A DNA stretch of 38,052 nt. Origin: Gemmatimonadales bacterium. Lineage in GTDB: Bacteria > Gemmatimonadota > Glassbacteria > GWA2-58-10. Of this stretch, positions 16,015 to 24,641 are shown piece by piece. Location of the stretch: NCBI GenBank assembly GCA_024278175.1, contig JAJRTS010000097.1:1-38052 (forward strand), read 5' to 3'. Every line of letters starts with the position of its first letter. Positions within the stretch are counted from its first letter, which is position 1. Below the pieces are notes generated by a model, which made no database searches, was not told the origin of the DNA, and saw only the letters and a list, made by a program, of their open reading frames with translations. Both the position numbers and the translations under genes were made by a program.

Positions 16015-17058
16015 GTGAAAGCGATATTCAAGCAGAGCGGAGGGCGGGGCCTTGTGCTGAAAGAGGCTCCAAAACCGGCGATCGGTCCCGGAGATGTATT
16101 GATTCGAGTGCGTGCGGCGGGGATCTGCGGCACGGATGTACACATTTATGATTGGGATCGATGGAGCCAGAACCGGATCAGGCCGCCTTTGATCATCGGC
16201 CATGAATTCGTGGGGGAGATTGTTGAAATCGGTCAAAATGTCCGGCATGTGAAACCGGGCCAGCGGGTCAGCGCGGAGGGCCACATCGGTTGCGGACACT
16301 GCGAGTTCTGCCGTACCGGGCAGGCTCATATCTGTAACGACGTGCGGATCATCGGTGTGGACCGGGATGGTTGTTTCGCCGAATATATCAGTATCGAAGC
16401 GGGTAATCTCTGGCCTGTGCCCGATGTTATTCCGGACCACCTGGCGGCTGTTTTCGATCCGCTGGGCAATGCCATGCACACTGTGATGGCCGAGCCCGTG
16501 GCGGGGAAGTCGATTCTGATTACCGGCGCGGGAACCATCGGGCTTTTTGCCGTGGCGATTGCCCATTATGCGGGAGCTGCTACGATAATGGTGATCGAGC
16601 CCAATGCTTTCAAGCGCGGGCTGGCCTCCGAGGTTGGAGCGGACGTGCTGCTGGACCCCGGCACGGAGGGTCTTGAGCAGGAAGTCCTCGACAGAACGGA
16701 CGGCCTGGGCCCACAGGTGTTGCTTGAGATGTCAGGCAACCCGAATGCGATAAACCAGGGTTTCCGCCTGCTCAGAAACGGCGGCTGTGCTTGTCTGCTT
16801 GGGATCCCGCCCGATAAAGTGACTCTGGACCTGGCGAAAGATATAATTTTCAAAGGTGTAACGATCAGGGCGATCAATGGCAGGCGGATGTTCGATACCT
16901 GGTACCAGAGCCAGAATTTCCTGTTTGCCGAGCAGCAGCGAGTGGAGCGTCTGGTCACCCACCGTTTGCCTTTTGAACAATACGAGCGCGGCTTTGAATT
17001 GCTGAAAAACGGCACAGCGGTCAAAGTAGTGCTGGAACTGACAGCTTCAGAGGGATAA
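16015..17058 (+). CDS. tdh: L-threonine 3-dehydrogenase
   Basis: 347 residues from GTG 16015; this start puts the catalytic zinc Cys at residue 38, as in E. coli Tdh, whereas the earlier ATG at 15946 adds 23 unmatched residues. It is a medium-chain zinc dehydrogenase with CGTDVHIYDWDRWSQ (catalytic Cys38 and the threonine-dehydrogenase-specific segment), GHEFVGE (His63, Glu64), structural zinc cysteines 93, 96, 99 and 107, and a GAGTIG Rossmann motif. It oxidises L-threonine with NAD to 2-amino-3-ketobutyrate in the cytoplasm. The kbl gene begins two bases after the stop, so the two enzymes act as a pair to give glycine and acetyl-CoA. Confidence 0.93.
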   Translation: MKAIFKQSGGRGLVLKEAPKPAIGPGDVLIRVRAAGICGTDVHIYDWDRWSQNRIRPPLIIGHEFVGEIVEIGQNVRHVKPGQRVSAEGHIGCGHCEFCRTGQAHICNDVRIIGVDRDGCFAEYISIEAGNLWPVPDVIPDHLAAVFDPLGNAMHTVMAEPVAGKSILITGAGTIGLFAVAIAHYAGAATIMVIEPNAFKRGLASEVGADVLLDPGTEGLEQEVLDRTDGLGPQVLLEMSGNPNAINQGFRLLRNGGCACLLGIPPDKVTLDLAKDIIFKGVTIRAINGRRMFDTWYQSQNFLFAEQQRVERLVTHRLPFEQYERGFELLKNGTAVKVVLELTASEG

Positions 17059-17060
17059 TC

Positions 17061-18245
17061 ATGTACGGGCAAAAAAGTCGTTTGATAAAAATACTCGCAG
17101 AAATCAGGGCGGAAGGCAGGTTCAAAACCGAGCGGGTGATAGTTACCCCCCAGAATCCCGGAATCAAACTTCAGGATGGCTCGGAGGTGCTTAATTTTTG
17201 TGCTAACAATTACCTGGGGCTTGCCGACAATCCCCAGCTTTTGCAGACGGCGAAGAAGGCGCTGGAGCAATATGGTTACGGCATGGCCAGCGTGCGCTTT
17301 ATCTGCGGCACACTGGATATCCACAAGCTTCTGGAAGAAAAGCTGGCCGGTTTCCTGGCGCTGGATCAGGCGGTGTTGTACGGCTCGTGTTTCGATGCCA
17401 ACGGCGGGTTGTTCGAGGCTTTGTTTGACGATCAGGATACGATTATCAGCGATGAGCTGAATCACGCTTCCATCATCGACGGCGTGCGGCTGTGCAAAGC
17501 CCGGCGCATGATTTACCGGAACAATGATCTTAACCACCTGGAAGAGTGCCTCAAAAAAGCCGCCGGCTCCCGGACAAAGGTAATCGCCACGGATGGGGTT
17601 TTCAGCATGGATGGAATAGTGGCGAACCTGGCCGGTATCTGCGATCTGGCTGAGCGCTACGACGCTTTGGTGATGGTGGACGACTCACATGGCCTGGGCG
17701 TGATCGGCAACAGCGGCAAGGGAAGCCCGGAGGTAAACCGGGTGATGGGCCGGGTTGACATTATCACGGGGACGTTCGGTAAAGCACTCGGTGGCGCTTC
17801 CGGCGGGTTTACCTGCACTAGAAATGAAATTGCCGCCCTGCTTCGGCAGAGGTCGAGGCCATACCTGTTCTCCAACACACTGGCCCCCATGATCGCCGCA
17901 ACCACCATCAAAGCCCTGGAGCTGCTCGGGGAGTCCCACTCTCTGCTGCAGCGCCTGGAACAAAACACGATGCTTTTTCGCAGCAGGATGCGGGCGGAGG
18001 GTTTCCGGATCACGGACGGGATCCACCCCATAGTCCCGGTCATTTACGGGGATGAAAAGCTGGCCGCGCGGACTGCACAAGCCCTGCTCGAAGAAGGGAT
18101 TTATGTTGTCGCTTTCAGCTATCCGGTTGTCCCGCGCGCAAAGGCGAGAATCAGAGTCCAGCTCTCGGCGGCTCACACCGAATCCCAGACCGAAAGGCTG
18201 GTCCAGGCTTTTGTCGATGTCAGGCAAAGGCTGGCCGGCACCTGA
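17061..18245 (+). CDS. kbl: 2-amino-3-ketobutyrate CoA ligase (glycine C-acetyltransferase)
   Basis: 394 residues, the usual length of Kbl. It is a PLP fold-type I enzyme of the alpha-oxoamine synthase family, with LNFCANNYLGLADNP, SCFDANGGLFEAL, DELNHASIIDG, MVDDSHGLGVIG and the PLP-lysine motif TGTFGKALGGASGG (Lys241). It splits 2-amino-3-ketobutyrate with CoA into glycine and acetyl-CoA. It starts two bases after tdh and is certainly co-transcribed. The name is supported by this neighbour, since close relatives such as KBL, BioF and ALAS share all these motifs. It ends 40 bp before the convergent GH20-like gene. Confidence 0.93.
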   Translation: MYGQKSRLIKILAEIRAEGRFKTERVIVTPQNPGIKLQDGSEVLNFCANNYLGLADNPQLLQTAKKALEQYGYGMASVRFICGTLDIHKLLEEKLAGFLALDQAVLYGSCFDANGGLFEALFDDQDTIISDELNHASIIDGVRLCKARRMIYRNNDLNHLEECLKKAAGSRTKVIATDGVFSMDGIVANLAGICDLAERYDALVMVDDSHGLGVIGNSGKGSPEVNRVMGRVDIITGTFGKALGGASGGFTCTRNEIAALLRQRSRPYLFSNTLAPMIAATTIKALELLGESHSLLQRLEQNTMLFRSRMRAEGFRITDGIHPIVPVIYGDEKLAARTAQALLEEGIYVVAFSYPVVPRAKARIRVQLSAAHTESQTERLVQAFVDVRQRLAGT

Positions 18246-18285
18246 TCCGGAGCGGGAAACGACAGGCTATAGTTTGCAACCCGGT

Positions 18286-20760
18286 TCAGGGGTCCACCGT
18301 TTCTTCGCTGTTGTTTTGCACTTCGAGCGGCGGCACGTTGTGCAGGCAGGCGGTAACCGCCAGCAGCAGAGGCACGGCGTCGGAATCCCCGCCATTTCCT
18401 GTTCCGCTGCCGAGGCGTAAAGGCAACCGCGGGCCATCTGTGCGCTGAAGGCCACTTAACCTTACATATGCCACCTCCCTCCATGGCCTCGGGTTTACCC
18501 ACTCAAAAACAGACACGCCTGTTTCCGGACGTTTTGGCATGGGAAACACATCTGACCAATAAAGAACGGCGTCCGGTTCATCCCAGGAAACCAGTTCCAG
18601 GCCGTACCGCAAAGGGACCGTGGTGCGTAAACTATCGGTATAGACTATTTCCAGATAGCCTACCGGTTCGTTTACCGCCATCACAAAGGCGGAGAACCAC
18701 GGTTTGACTGCCAGCGCCCGGTCGCTGGTCGCCAGGCAGAATACCAGACTGGCCACCTTCTTGCCCACGGTGACCGGGTTCGAATTAACCGGATAGGGAT
18801 ATTGCCTGCGGTTTGCGGCTCCCGGCCGGTTGACCGCCACAATCGCCGCTTCCCGGGACGCAGCCGAAAACTCGAACGGAATCAGGCCGAGGACCCTGCG
18901 GCCGGGTTTTACGCCTGCGAAATCCCAGCCGCCGGACTTGTCGCTCCAGGGAGCATTGGCCGCACTTTCGAGAGACAGCGGCTGGAAGTCTTCCCGTGCC
19001 GACAACCTGGAGGGGTAAAGCCTCTGCTGCACCCGTGATTTTGCCTGCGGCACAAACATCTGGATGTATTTACGCCATAAGCGGGGGGAGGGGTCATGGG
19101 CCGACCAGAGCAACTGGCCTGCGGCCACATAATTTGCCAACATACCCGAGCGCACGGTGGCTCCCTCGTCATTTATTGTCCAGTTACTTGGCGCACCGCC
19201 GATAACGGATGAATCGGCAGCAAGCTGCCGGTATTCCTCGGGCTTTTCCAGATAGGAAAACGCCCGGAAATTGCCGAGAATCTGTTTATCTACATAGGTG
19301 GCGGTCATCTCGATCGGGTTGACCTTGACGCGTTTTGTAAACTTGTGATTGAAACGCCAGTTGATCGCCAATATGTCCCGGCCGCCACCCTCACGAACAG
19401 CTTCGGCCGCCCCCTTCAAAGAGGGAAACATCGAGTTTTCTTTCGGATCGATATCCGGCGGGCCGAAGCCCTCGAAGATATCGCCCCAGATCATGGTCTG
19501 AATGCCGTGTCGGTTCAGATAATTCCTGAACCAGAGGACATCCTTGGCATACCATTTTCCGGTATCTTCTCCCTTGTACGCCGGGTGAATGCCGCCACTG
19601 CGCCACTCGTCGTGGCCGATACACACGATGGAAGGCCCAAAAACGTCTATCACTTCATCGAGAACCTCTCCCACAAGATCATAGACCCGGGGGTCGGCCG
19701 GGTTGTAGGAATCCGGCCAGAGTGTCTCGGGCACCTCGGCCAGCTCCCGGTGACGGGTCAGCAGGTAATAGGAATGCGTCAGAGACTGCACCTCGGGAAT
19801 AACATTGAAACCGAGGCTCTTAAGGAAATCGACCAGGTCGCGCACCTCGGATTGCGGCACCCCGAACCCGCCGCCCGGTTCCGAGTTGGGGGAATCCAGA
19901 CCGATCCATTCTCCCATCTCCCGCGCTTCCCTGAGTCGCCACTGGGGGGGAAGATGCCTGTCGGACCCTGTCTGATGGCCGTTTCTCAGCCCGTCCGCCG
20001 AAAACTCGGCCCAGCCGATATTTATTTCCGGATGGCGGCGATACTCCATACCACCTGAGACCTCAAAGATTATCGTATTCATTTTCAAGCGAAGGAGGAC
20101 GTTTTCGGCAAATGAACGGAACCACGGAAAATCCTCTCGGGAAGGAAGGTAGACATGGATTCCACGAAACGGTTTGACCGGGTGATCGACAATAAAAGCT
20201 CCCTGGACCCAGGGATAATCCCCGGGCGTATCATGCCGGATAAGCTGCATAATCGTTACCGCTCCATAGAGCAGTCCCCTGGCATCGGCTCCCAGCAACA
20301 GTATTCCCTGCGGGGAGACCTCAAGCCGGTAGCCTTCGGCCTTAAGCGATAGCCGCGAGTCTGTCCATTGCCGGCGTTCGGCTTCCCGCGCGGCCGGAGA
20401 ACCGTCACCGGCAATGCCGATCATGATAGCCGGTCCTTTCAGCGCGGCGTCCGCCGGAACCTGCCTGATCGGTGCAGCCACCATTTCTTCCCTGGCCAGG
20501 GCCCGCTCCAGATAACCGGACGCCTGTTTTTCGCCCCTGGCAGCGTGCTCTGCGATGATAATCGGTACTCCATCGAAAAGGGAAAACCGCATACCTGTCA
20601 GTTCCTGCTTAAGCGGGATGGGATAAACGGGGATCGGTAAAGTTTCGAAACTTCCCCGGCCCACACGCTGGAAAAACTGCGCGTTGGTCAGCGCCGTCAA
20701 TGACGAGCAAAGCAGAAAAACAGGGACGACAACGATTGTCACGGTAAGACGGCTAATCAT
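18286..20760 (-). CDS. GH20-type beta-hexosaminidase-like secreted protein
   Basis: 824 residues. A signal peptide (about 5-27) is followed by a GH20b-like N-terminal domain (about 50-180, with GYRLEVSPQGILLLGADARG). The catalytic TIM barrel (about 190-520) begins with PFRGIHVYLPSREDFPWF. The GH20 acid pair is present as IGHDEW (Asp384-Glu385), where classical members have HxGGDE. The last 250 residues form a beta-rich C-terminal part. GH20 enzymes remove terminal beta-N-acetylhexosamines through the substrate's acetamido group. The barrel sequence is diverged, so the exact sugar is unknown. The gene is alone on its strand between tdh-kbl and a MITE-like repeat. Confidence 0.8.
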   Translation of the reverse strand: MISRLTVTIVVVPVFLLCSSLTALTNAQFFQRVGRGSFETLPIPVYPIPLKQELTGMRFSLFDGVPIIIAEHAARGEKQASGYLERALAREEMVAAPIRQVPADAALKGPAIMIGIAGDGSPAAREAERRQWTDSRLSLKAEGYRLEVSPQGILLLGADARGLLYGAVTIMQLIRHDTPGDYPWVQGAFIVDHPVKPFRGIHVYLPSREDFPWFRSFAENVLLRLKMNTIIFEVSGGMEYRRHPEINIGWAEFSADGLRNGHQTGSDRHLPPQWRLREAREMGEWIGLDSPNSEPGGGFGVPQSEVRDLVDFLKSLGFNVIPEVQSLTHSYYLLTRHRELAEVPETLWPDSYNPADPRVYDLVGEVLDEVIDVFGPSIVCIGHDEWRSGGIHPAYKGEDTGKWYAKDVLWFRNYLNRHGIQTMIWGDIFEGFGPPDIDPKENSMFPSLKGAAEAVREGGGRDILAINWRFNHKFTKRVKVNPIEMTATYVDKQILGNFRAFSYLEKPEEYRQLAADSSVIGGAPSNWTINDEGATVRSGMLANYVAAGQLLWSAHDPSPRLWRKYIQMFVPQAKSRVQQRLYPSRLSAREDFQPLSLESAANAPWSDKSGGWDFAGVKPGRRVLGLIPFEFSAASREAAIVAVNRPGAANRRQYPYPVNSNPVTVGKKVASLVFCLATSDRALAVKPWFSAFVMAVNEPVGYLEIVYTDSLRTTVPLRYGLELVSWDEPDAVLYWSDVFPMPKRPETGVSVFEWVNPRPWREVAYVRLSGLQRTDGPRLPLRLGSGTGNGGDSDAVPLLLAVTACLHNVPPLEVQNNSEETVDP

Positions 20761-21127
20761 CTAGGCCTCCATTTGTTTTAGCTCAGGCATCCGGAAGTCA
20801 GTTATCTTAAATTTTATCATCAGCGATATTTTTGTGAATAATGCAAGTTAACTAGAAGCTGTTTCATAACCTTAAATGCAGGACAACCCCCGCCTGCTCT
20901 CAGGCAGGCACCCCCTTTGCTAAGGGGGAATTTTCGGTCGGCGTTTTTGCCGCGGTGGAACGGAGTTTTGCGGTTTCGATCCCCCTTAAAAAAAGGAGAC
21001 ACAGGGGGTTGTGCTTTAAGGAATTACCCGGTAACAGGCGAAAGCAAAAAAAAACCAGTTATGAAACAGCTTATATTCAAAAGTGATCGTTTTACTCTCT
21101 ATCTTATGAATTACGGGGTAATGGGGT
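20761..21127. other. Intergenic region holding a MITE-like element
   Basis: No gene is seen. Most of the gap is the inverted-repeat element at 20856-21072; the rest is AT-rich sequence that probably includes the promoter of the minus-strand GH20-like gene. Confidence 0.6.
20856..21072. mobile_element. MITE-like element, 217 bp, perfect 15-bp terminal inverted repeats
   Basis: AAGCTGTTTCATAAC (20856-20870) and its exact complement (21058-21072) bound a sequence without coding content. Inside are runs of CCCCC/GGGGG arranged as further imperfect inverted repeats. A second copy of one end lies at 37850 onward, in the opposite orientation. No target-site duplication is obvious. Confidence 0.75.
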
Positions 21128-22051
21128 TCACCCGCTCAACCCCGAGTCCCTGTTTTCTTTAAACAGGGTTATCAACAGCGTGCTTCCGAGTACCAGAATC
21201 CCGCCGATTATTGCCACCGGACTCAGCCGCTCATCGAGCCAGATGGCGGCGATCGGCAGGCCGAAAAACGTTATCAGGTAGTTGGACAGAGCTGCCTGGG
21301 TGGCATCCAGTGTTTTCAGCGCCTTCAGGAACAGGACCATCGAGAGCCAGTTGTGGAAGAGCGCCAGAATAAAGAGCCCGAGCCAGGTTGACCTCGTAAA
21401 GACGGCGATCCGGCTGAACACGTCACCTTCCATGATCACCAGCAGCGGCGTGAGGATAACGAACATAGCCAGGTAGGTGTAGAACAGCAGCTCCACGGGG
21501 GTATAGCGTTGAAGAACCTTCTTGCTGTAAGAATTCAGAAAGGCGCTTCCGTTGAGACCGACCAGAATGAGAACATTTCCCAGCAGAAAACCCGTGCCGA
21601 AATTCAGGTTTCCATAATCGATATCCGAGCACATGACTACCCCGATCATCGCCAGGCCAAAGCTTATCCACCTGATCCTGGTCATCCTCTCGCCCAGGAA
21701 CAGGAAAGCCATCACAGCCGTGCAAATCGGCAAGGCCAGCATCAGCAAAGCGGCATTACTGGCAAGTTAAAGCCTTGTGCCCCAGGTGATTAATATTTGT
21801 CCCGGGAACACACCAAATCCAGCCAGGACAAAGAAGAGCAAAATATCTTTCCTGGTCCGTGCGGTGCTTTCATAGCCTGCTTTATTGTCCATTTTAACAA
21901 TTGGATAAAGCATTATTGTAGCCAGGGTCATCGGTCCCCAGACCGTAAAAACCGGACCGACCTGATCCTGAACCAGCTTGATACAGGTAAACTGGAGGGC
22001 CCACATCAGATTACAACTGAAAAGATAAAACCACGATAGCATACGCACCAC
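21128..22051 (-). pseudogene. EamA/DMT-family transporter interrupted by one in-frame stop
   Basis: The reading frame 22051 to 21128 gives about 307 residues and ten hydrophobic segments, the size and layout of an EamA transporter, but is cut by TAA at 21769-21767. The first piece (94 residues) ends GQILITWGTRL and the frame resumes without shift as LASNAALLMLALPICTAVMA, a highly typical family segment at the join of the first repeat. The second repeat continues to ALSNYLITFFGLPIAAIWLDE. A single base change from a Ser or Leu codon would explain the stop. A sequencing error or readthrough cannot be excluded from the sequence alone. The substrate is unknown. Confidence 0.88.
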
Positions 22052-22233
22052 TTGCTCCGGTAATCTAAACCGGTATCACCCTGGGAGCCGATCCGGTTTT
22101 GACAATTGAGTACTCTGGCTCTGTTTCAGTGAGCGCACGCAGTTCCTTGTGAGCTTCCGAGATGTAAGCAAAATATTTTTTCAACGCCCCTCTAAAAGCG
22201 TGTTGCGATATTCCGAAAACATGGGAATATGGT

Positions 22234-22340
22234 TGTCAAGGGCCGTTTTGGAGCACAATGAGTCAACAACGATTATCAGGAGTCGAAGCTGCTATCTATT
22301 AATTTTCAATATGTTAGAGTCGAAACGGCTTGCCTTGCCC
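22234..22340 (-). repeat. 107-bp repeat element with conserved ends, copy 1
   Basis: Read on the minus strand it begins GGGCAAGGCAAGCCGTTT and ends AACGGCCCTTGACA. Both ends occur in the same order at 26636-26743 on the plus strand, at nearly the same distance (107 against 108 bp), while the middle differs. The outer TTGTCAAGGGC/GCCCTTGACAA (22233-22243, 22337-22347) form an inverted repeat. Confidence 0.6.
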
Positions 22341-22373
22341 TTGACAAGCAACGGGGTAAAACTTTTCACTCAA

Positions 22374-22402
22374 GGGCGTTGAATGTCTTTATTTCAACGC
22401 CC
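22374..22402 (-). terminator. Stem-loop after the transglutaminase-like gene
   Basis: GGGCGTTGAA (22374-22383) and TTCAACGCCC (22393-22402) form a perfect 10-bp stem with a 9-base loop, immediately beyond the stop codon at 22405. No clear T-run follows on the minus strand, so termination is only probable. Confidence 0.45.
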
Positions 22403-22404
22403 CT

Positions 22405-24225
22405 CTAAGGCGTTGTGAATTTCCAGATCTCACTCCACCGGCCCCACACGCCGCGGTTATCTCTGGCCCGTACTTTCCAGTAATAGGCAGTCCCGGGATT
22501 CAACCACCCCTCGGGAACCTTAAACGAGGATCCGGCGGAACCGGTCGGAATGTCAAAATTAGGTGACAGAGGCCAGATACACCTGGGGTTCAGTGAAAGG
22601 AAGATCTGATATTCGGCGACAGTGTCCTGACGGTCCGTATCGCGTGAAGGTTGCCAGCTGAGAACAGGTGCGACACTGCCGGCCCGTTTGCCGTCAGCCG
22701 GCGATCCTGGCTTTCGCGGCGGCAACGGTGGATGATTGTCGCTGCGTTCAGTCCAGATATGAGTGATTTTAACCCTGTGCGCACCTGGCGTTTCATCGGT
22801 ATAGACCACTGTGTTGCGCCCGAGCGACAGAGCCGGTACGGATTTGGGCGCCACCTGGATGTCGGTTGTCAGGGTAAACTCCTCGATCCCCGCCTGGACT
22901 GGCCGATCATGAACCGGCGGTTGGTAATTTTTCTCATACGGGATGGAATCGGGAGGACAACTGAACCAGAACCCGGCGGTATATGAGTAAACACCACCCT
23001 CACCGTAACCGAGTGCTTTGTCAAAAGTTGCATCGAAACTTCTTTCCCCCTCATTTTTCATGCTCCAGAGAGTGCCTCTGAAACCCACCCTGACCGAAAT
23101 CGCGGCGGTATCCAGACTGGAGGCGCCATAGGCGTAAGCTCTCCCTGCTATCCTTCCCCCAATTATCGGCCACGGGGATTCGACTTTGAAATAAGCCCGG
23201 GAGGCCATGGAATAACGTTCGCTCCGGGGGTCATCAACGTGAACGGCGGGGCTGATTCCATCCTCGGAGCCGGATTTTGCGTTCAACGAGGAGTTGACGA
23301 AGCGGGAAAGCGGGAATCTGTTCAGATCGGGTTTGAACACGATCTGTCCACTGGTGAACGCCTGGGGTTGCTCGAACGAGTCCGCCTTCCTCCCATACCA
23401 TTGGGGACGCTCCGAGCCTTCGGCGCCCCAGCCGTACCACTTGTCACCCTCGCTGAAATAGCGGATAAGCTTTTCCCCGGGGCGAAGAGTAAGAGCCATT
23501 TCGCGCGGATGCTTTCTCTCTTTTTCGTAATATGTTTCAATGTAATTATCCTGTGAGGTAACATAGTACATGGCTACCTGGTGGGAGTCCGAGTCGGGAT
23601 TGCGAAGAAGGCAGCGGTCCAGATAAAACGGGTCGTTCTCGAGATCGGCGAAAGAGGCGATTGTACGATTATCCCGTAAGAGACCGAAATTACCGCCGAT
23701 CCGGGAGTCAATCAGATGCCAGCGGCCGTTGAAATACACTTCGGGGACCGTGTGATGGCCGATCTCCCAGATCCGGGCCTTAAGACCGGCCTGCTCGGCC
23801 AGAGAGACTACCGCCGTAGCCCAGTTAGCGCAAATATTGGCTCCGGTGATATTAAGCAGCCTGACCGGATTGAGCAGGCTGCCGTCACCGTAGGGGCCGC
23901 CGTAGTGACAATTCTCGGTGACAAACCTCCAGATCGCCATCGCCTTCTCCTGGTCGGTGCTGCACCCGGAGATCGCCTCGGCGGTTATCGATTCCAGGTC
24001 GAACCAGTCGAAGCGCGCGTTGATCCTGATTCGGGGGTTTATGATGTCTTTATCCCCGACGTTCTCGATTATTATCGCTTCATTTAGAGGCCCTCTCGTC
24101 CCGCCGACAGTAATGGCGTATTCGGATTTATTGGTCTCTACAAGCTGGACGTGTTCACTGGCCAGAGCGGTTCCGGCAACAGTCTGAAAAACAAAAACCG
24201 AGACGAACAGTAACCACGATTTCAC
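22405..24225 (-). CDS. Secreted transglutaminase-like protein with C-terminal FN3-type domain
   Basis: 606 residues from GTG 24225, preceded by GGAGG five bases upstream and opening directly into a signal peptide (WLLFVSVFVFQTVAGTALA). The open frame extends to 24570, but that part has no signal or homology. A papain-fold transglutaminase core lies at about 90-180: EKAMAIWRFVTENCHY, NICANWATAVVSLAEQAG with Cys132, GHHTVPEVYFNGRWHLID with His157/158 and Asp173. These are the expected Cys, His and Asp. A long beta-rich middle follows, then an FN3-like end (about 505-606, PVLSWQPSRDTDRQD and GTAYYWKVRARDNRGVWGRW). It probably acts outside the inner membrane on protein or peptide links; the substrate is unknown. 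Confidence 0.82.
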   Translation of the reverse strand: MKSWLLFVSVFVFQTVAGTALASEHVQLVETNKSEYAITVGGTRGPLNEAIIIENVGDKDIINPRIRINARFDWFDLESITAEAISGCSTDQEKAMAIWRFVTENCHYGGPYGDGSLLNPVRLLNITGANICANWATAVVSLAEQAGLKARIWEIGHHTVPEVYFNGRWHLIDSRIGGNFGLLRDNRTIASFADLENDPFYLDRCLLRNPDSDSHQVAMYYVTSQDNYIETYYEKERKHPREMALTLRPGEKLIRYFSEGDKWYGWGAEGSERPQWYGRKADSFEQPQAFTSGQIVFKPDLNRFPLSRFVNSSLNAKSGSEDGISPAVHVDDPRSERYSMASRAYFKVESPWPIIGGRIAGRAYAYGASSLDTAAISVRVGFRGTLWSMKNEGERSFDATFDKALGYGEGGVYSYTAGFWFSCPPDSIPYEKNYQPPVHDRPVQAGIEEFTLTTDIQVAPKSVPALSLGRNTVVYTDETPGAHRVKITHIWTERSDNHPPLPPRKPGSPADGKRAGSVAPVLSWQPSRDTDRQDTVAEYQIFLSLNPRCIWPLSPNFDIPTGSAGSSFKVPEGWLNPGTAYYWKVRARDNRGVWGRWSEIWKFTTP

Positions 24226-24641
24226 GTTGACCTCCGCTGAAAAAACGGGACAGGAACGGGCCATGAATAAGTGTAAAACCGGTTCAGAGTAAATCCCTGG
24301 AGCAAACCCCGGTAATGGAACCACGGTTAACGGGCAGGGCAGCCTTCCAGTTGCACAACAGGGCAGGTGCGTCGCCCCGCCAGAGACAAAGATAGCAAAA
24401 AGGATACCATATCCGCCTGGCGATTCGGATCGTGCAAAAGGTGTTGACCAATCGCTGATTTTGGAATACTGTTTTAAAAGAGGTAAAGTCCATACCGGAA
24501 CCGCCACGGATTGCGTTAACCGAACGCCGTAGCGTATGATAAGGGGCAGAGCGTCATTCGCTTCGACCATTGGGTAGGTTACTGAATGTTTTTTTACGCC
24601 CCTCTGGCTGAGACCCTGATTTTATCAACCTGGGATTAAGC
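24226..24641. other. Divergent intergenic region upstream of the sigma-54 activator
   Basis: 416 bases with no convincing gene. A plus-strand promoter candidate, TTGACC (24444-24449) and TACTGT (24467-24472) with 17-base spacing, could drive the activator gene. TTTTTTTACGCCCCTCT at 24589-24605 is a variant of a motif seen at 2162, 22180 and 22393. Confidence 0.45.

Larger units (their letters stand above)
22052..22404. other. Intergenic region with repeats and a hairpin
   Basis: 353 bases. It contains an approximately 107-bp element (22234-22340) whose ends recur in reverse orientation at 26636-26743, a 16-bp direct repeat TTCAACGCCCCTCTAA at 22180-22195 and 22393-22408, and a 10-bp stem-loop at 22374-22402. 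The 77-codon open frame at 22149-22382 spans these repeats and looks non-coding. Confidence 0.6.

Noticed and set aside
22234-22340. Integron attC site
   Set aside because: The size and terminal inverted repeats are suggestive, but the RYYYAAC/GTTRRRY core pair is absent and no cassette or integrase is seen.
22149-22382. 77-codon plus-strand open frame
   Set aside because: It spans repeat elements and shows no domain or ribosome site.
24226-24570. 115-codon N-terminal extension of the transglutaminase-like protein
   Set aside because: The GTG at 24225 has GGAGG at good spacing and begins a signal peptide; the extension is unstructured and would bury the signal.
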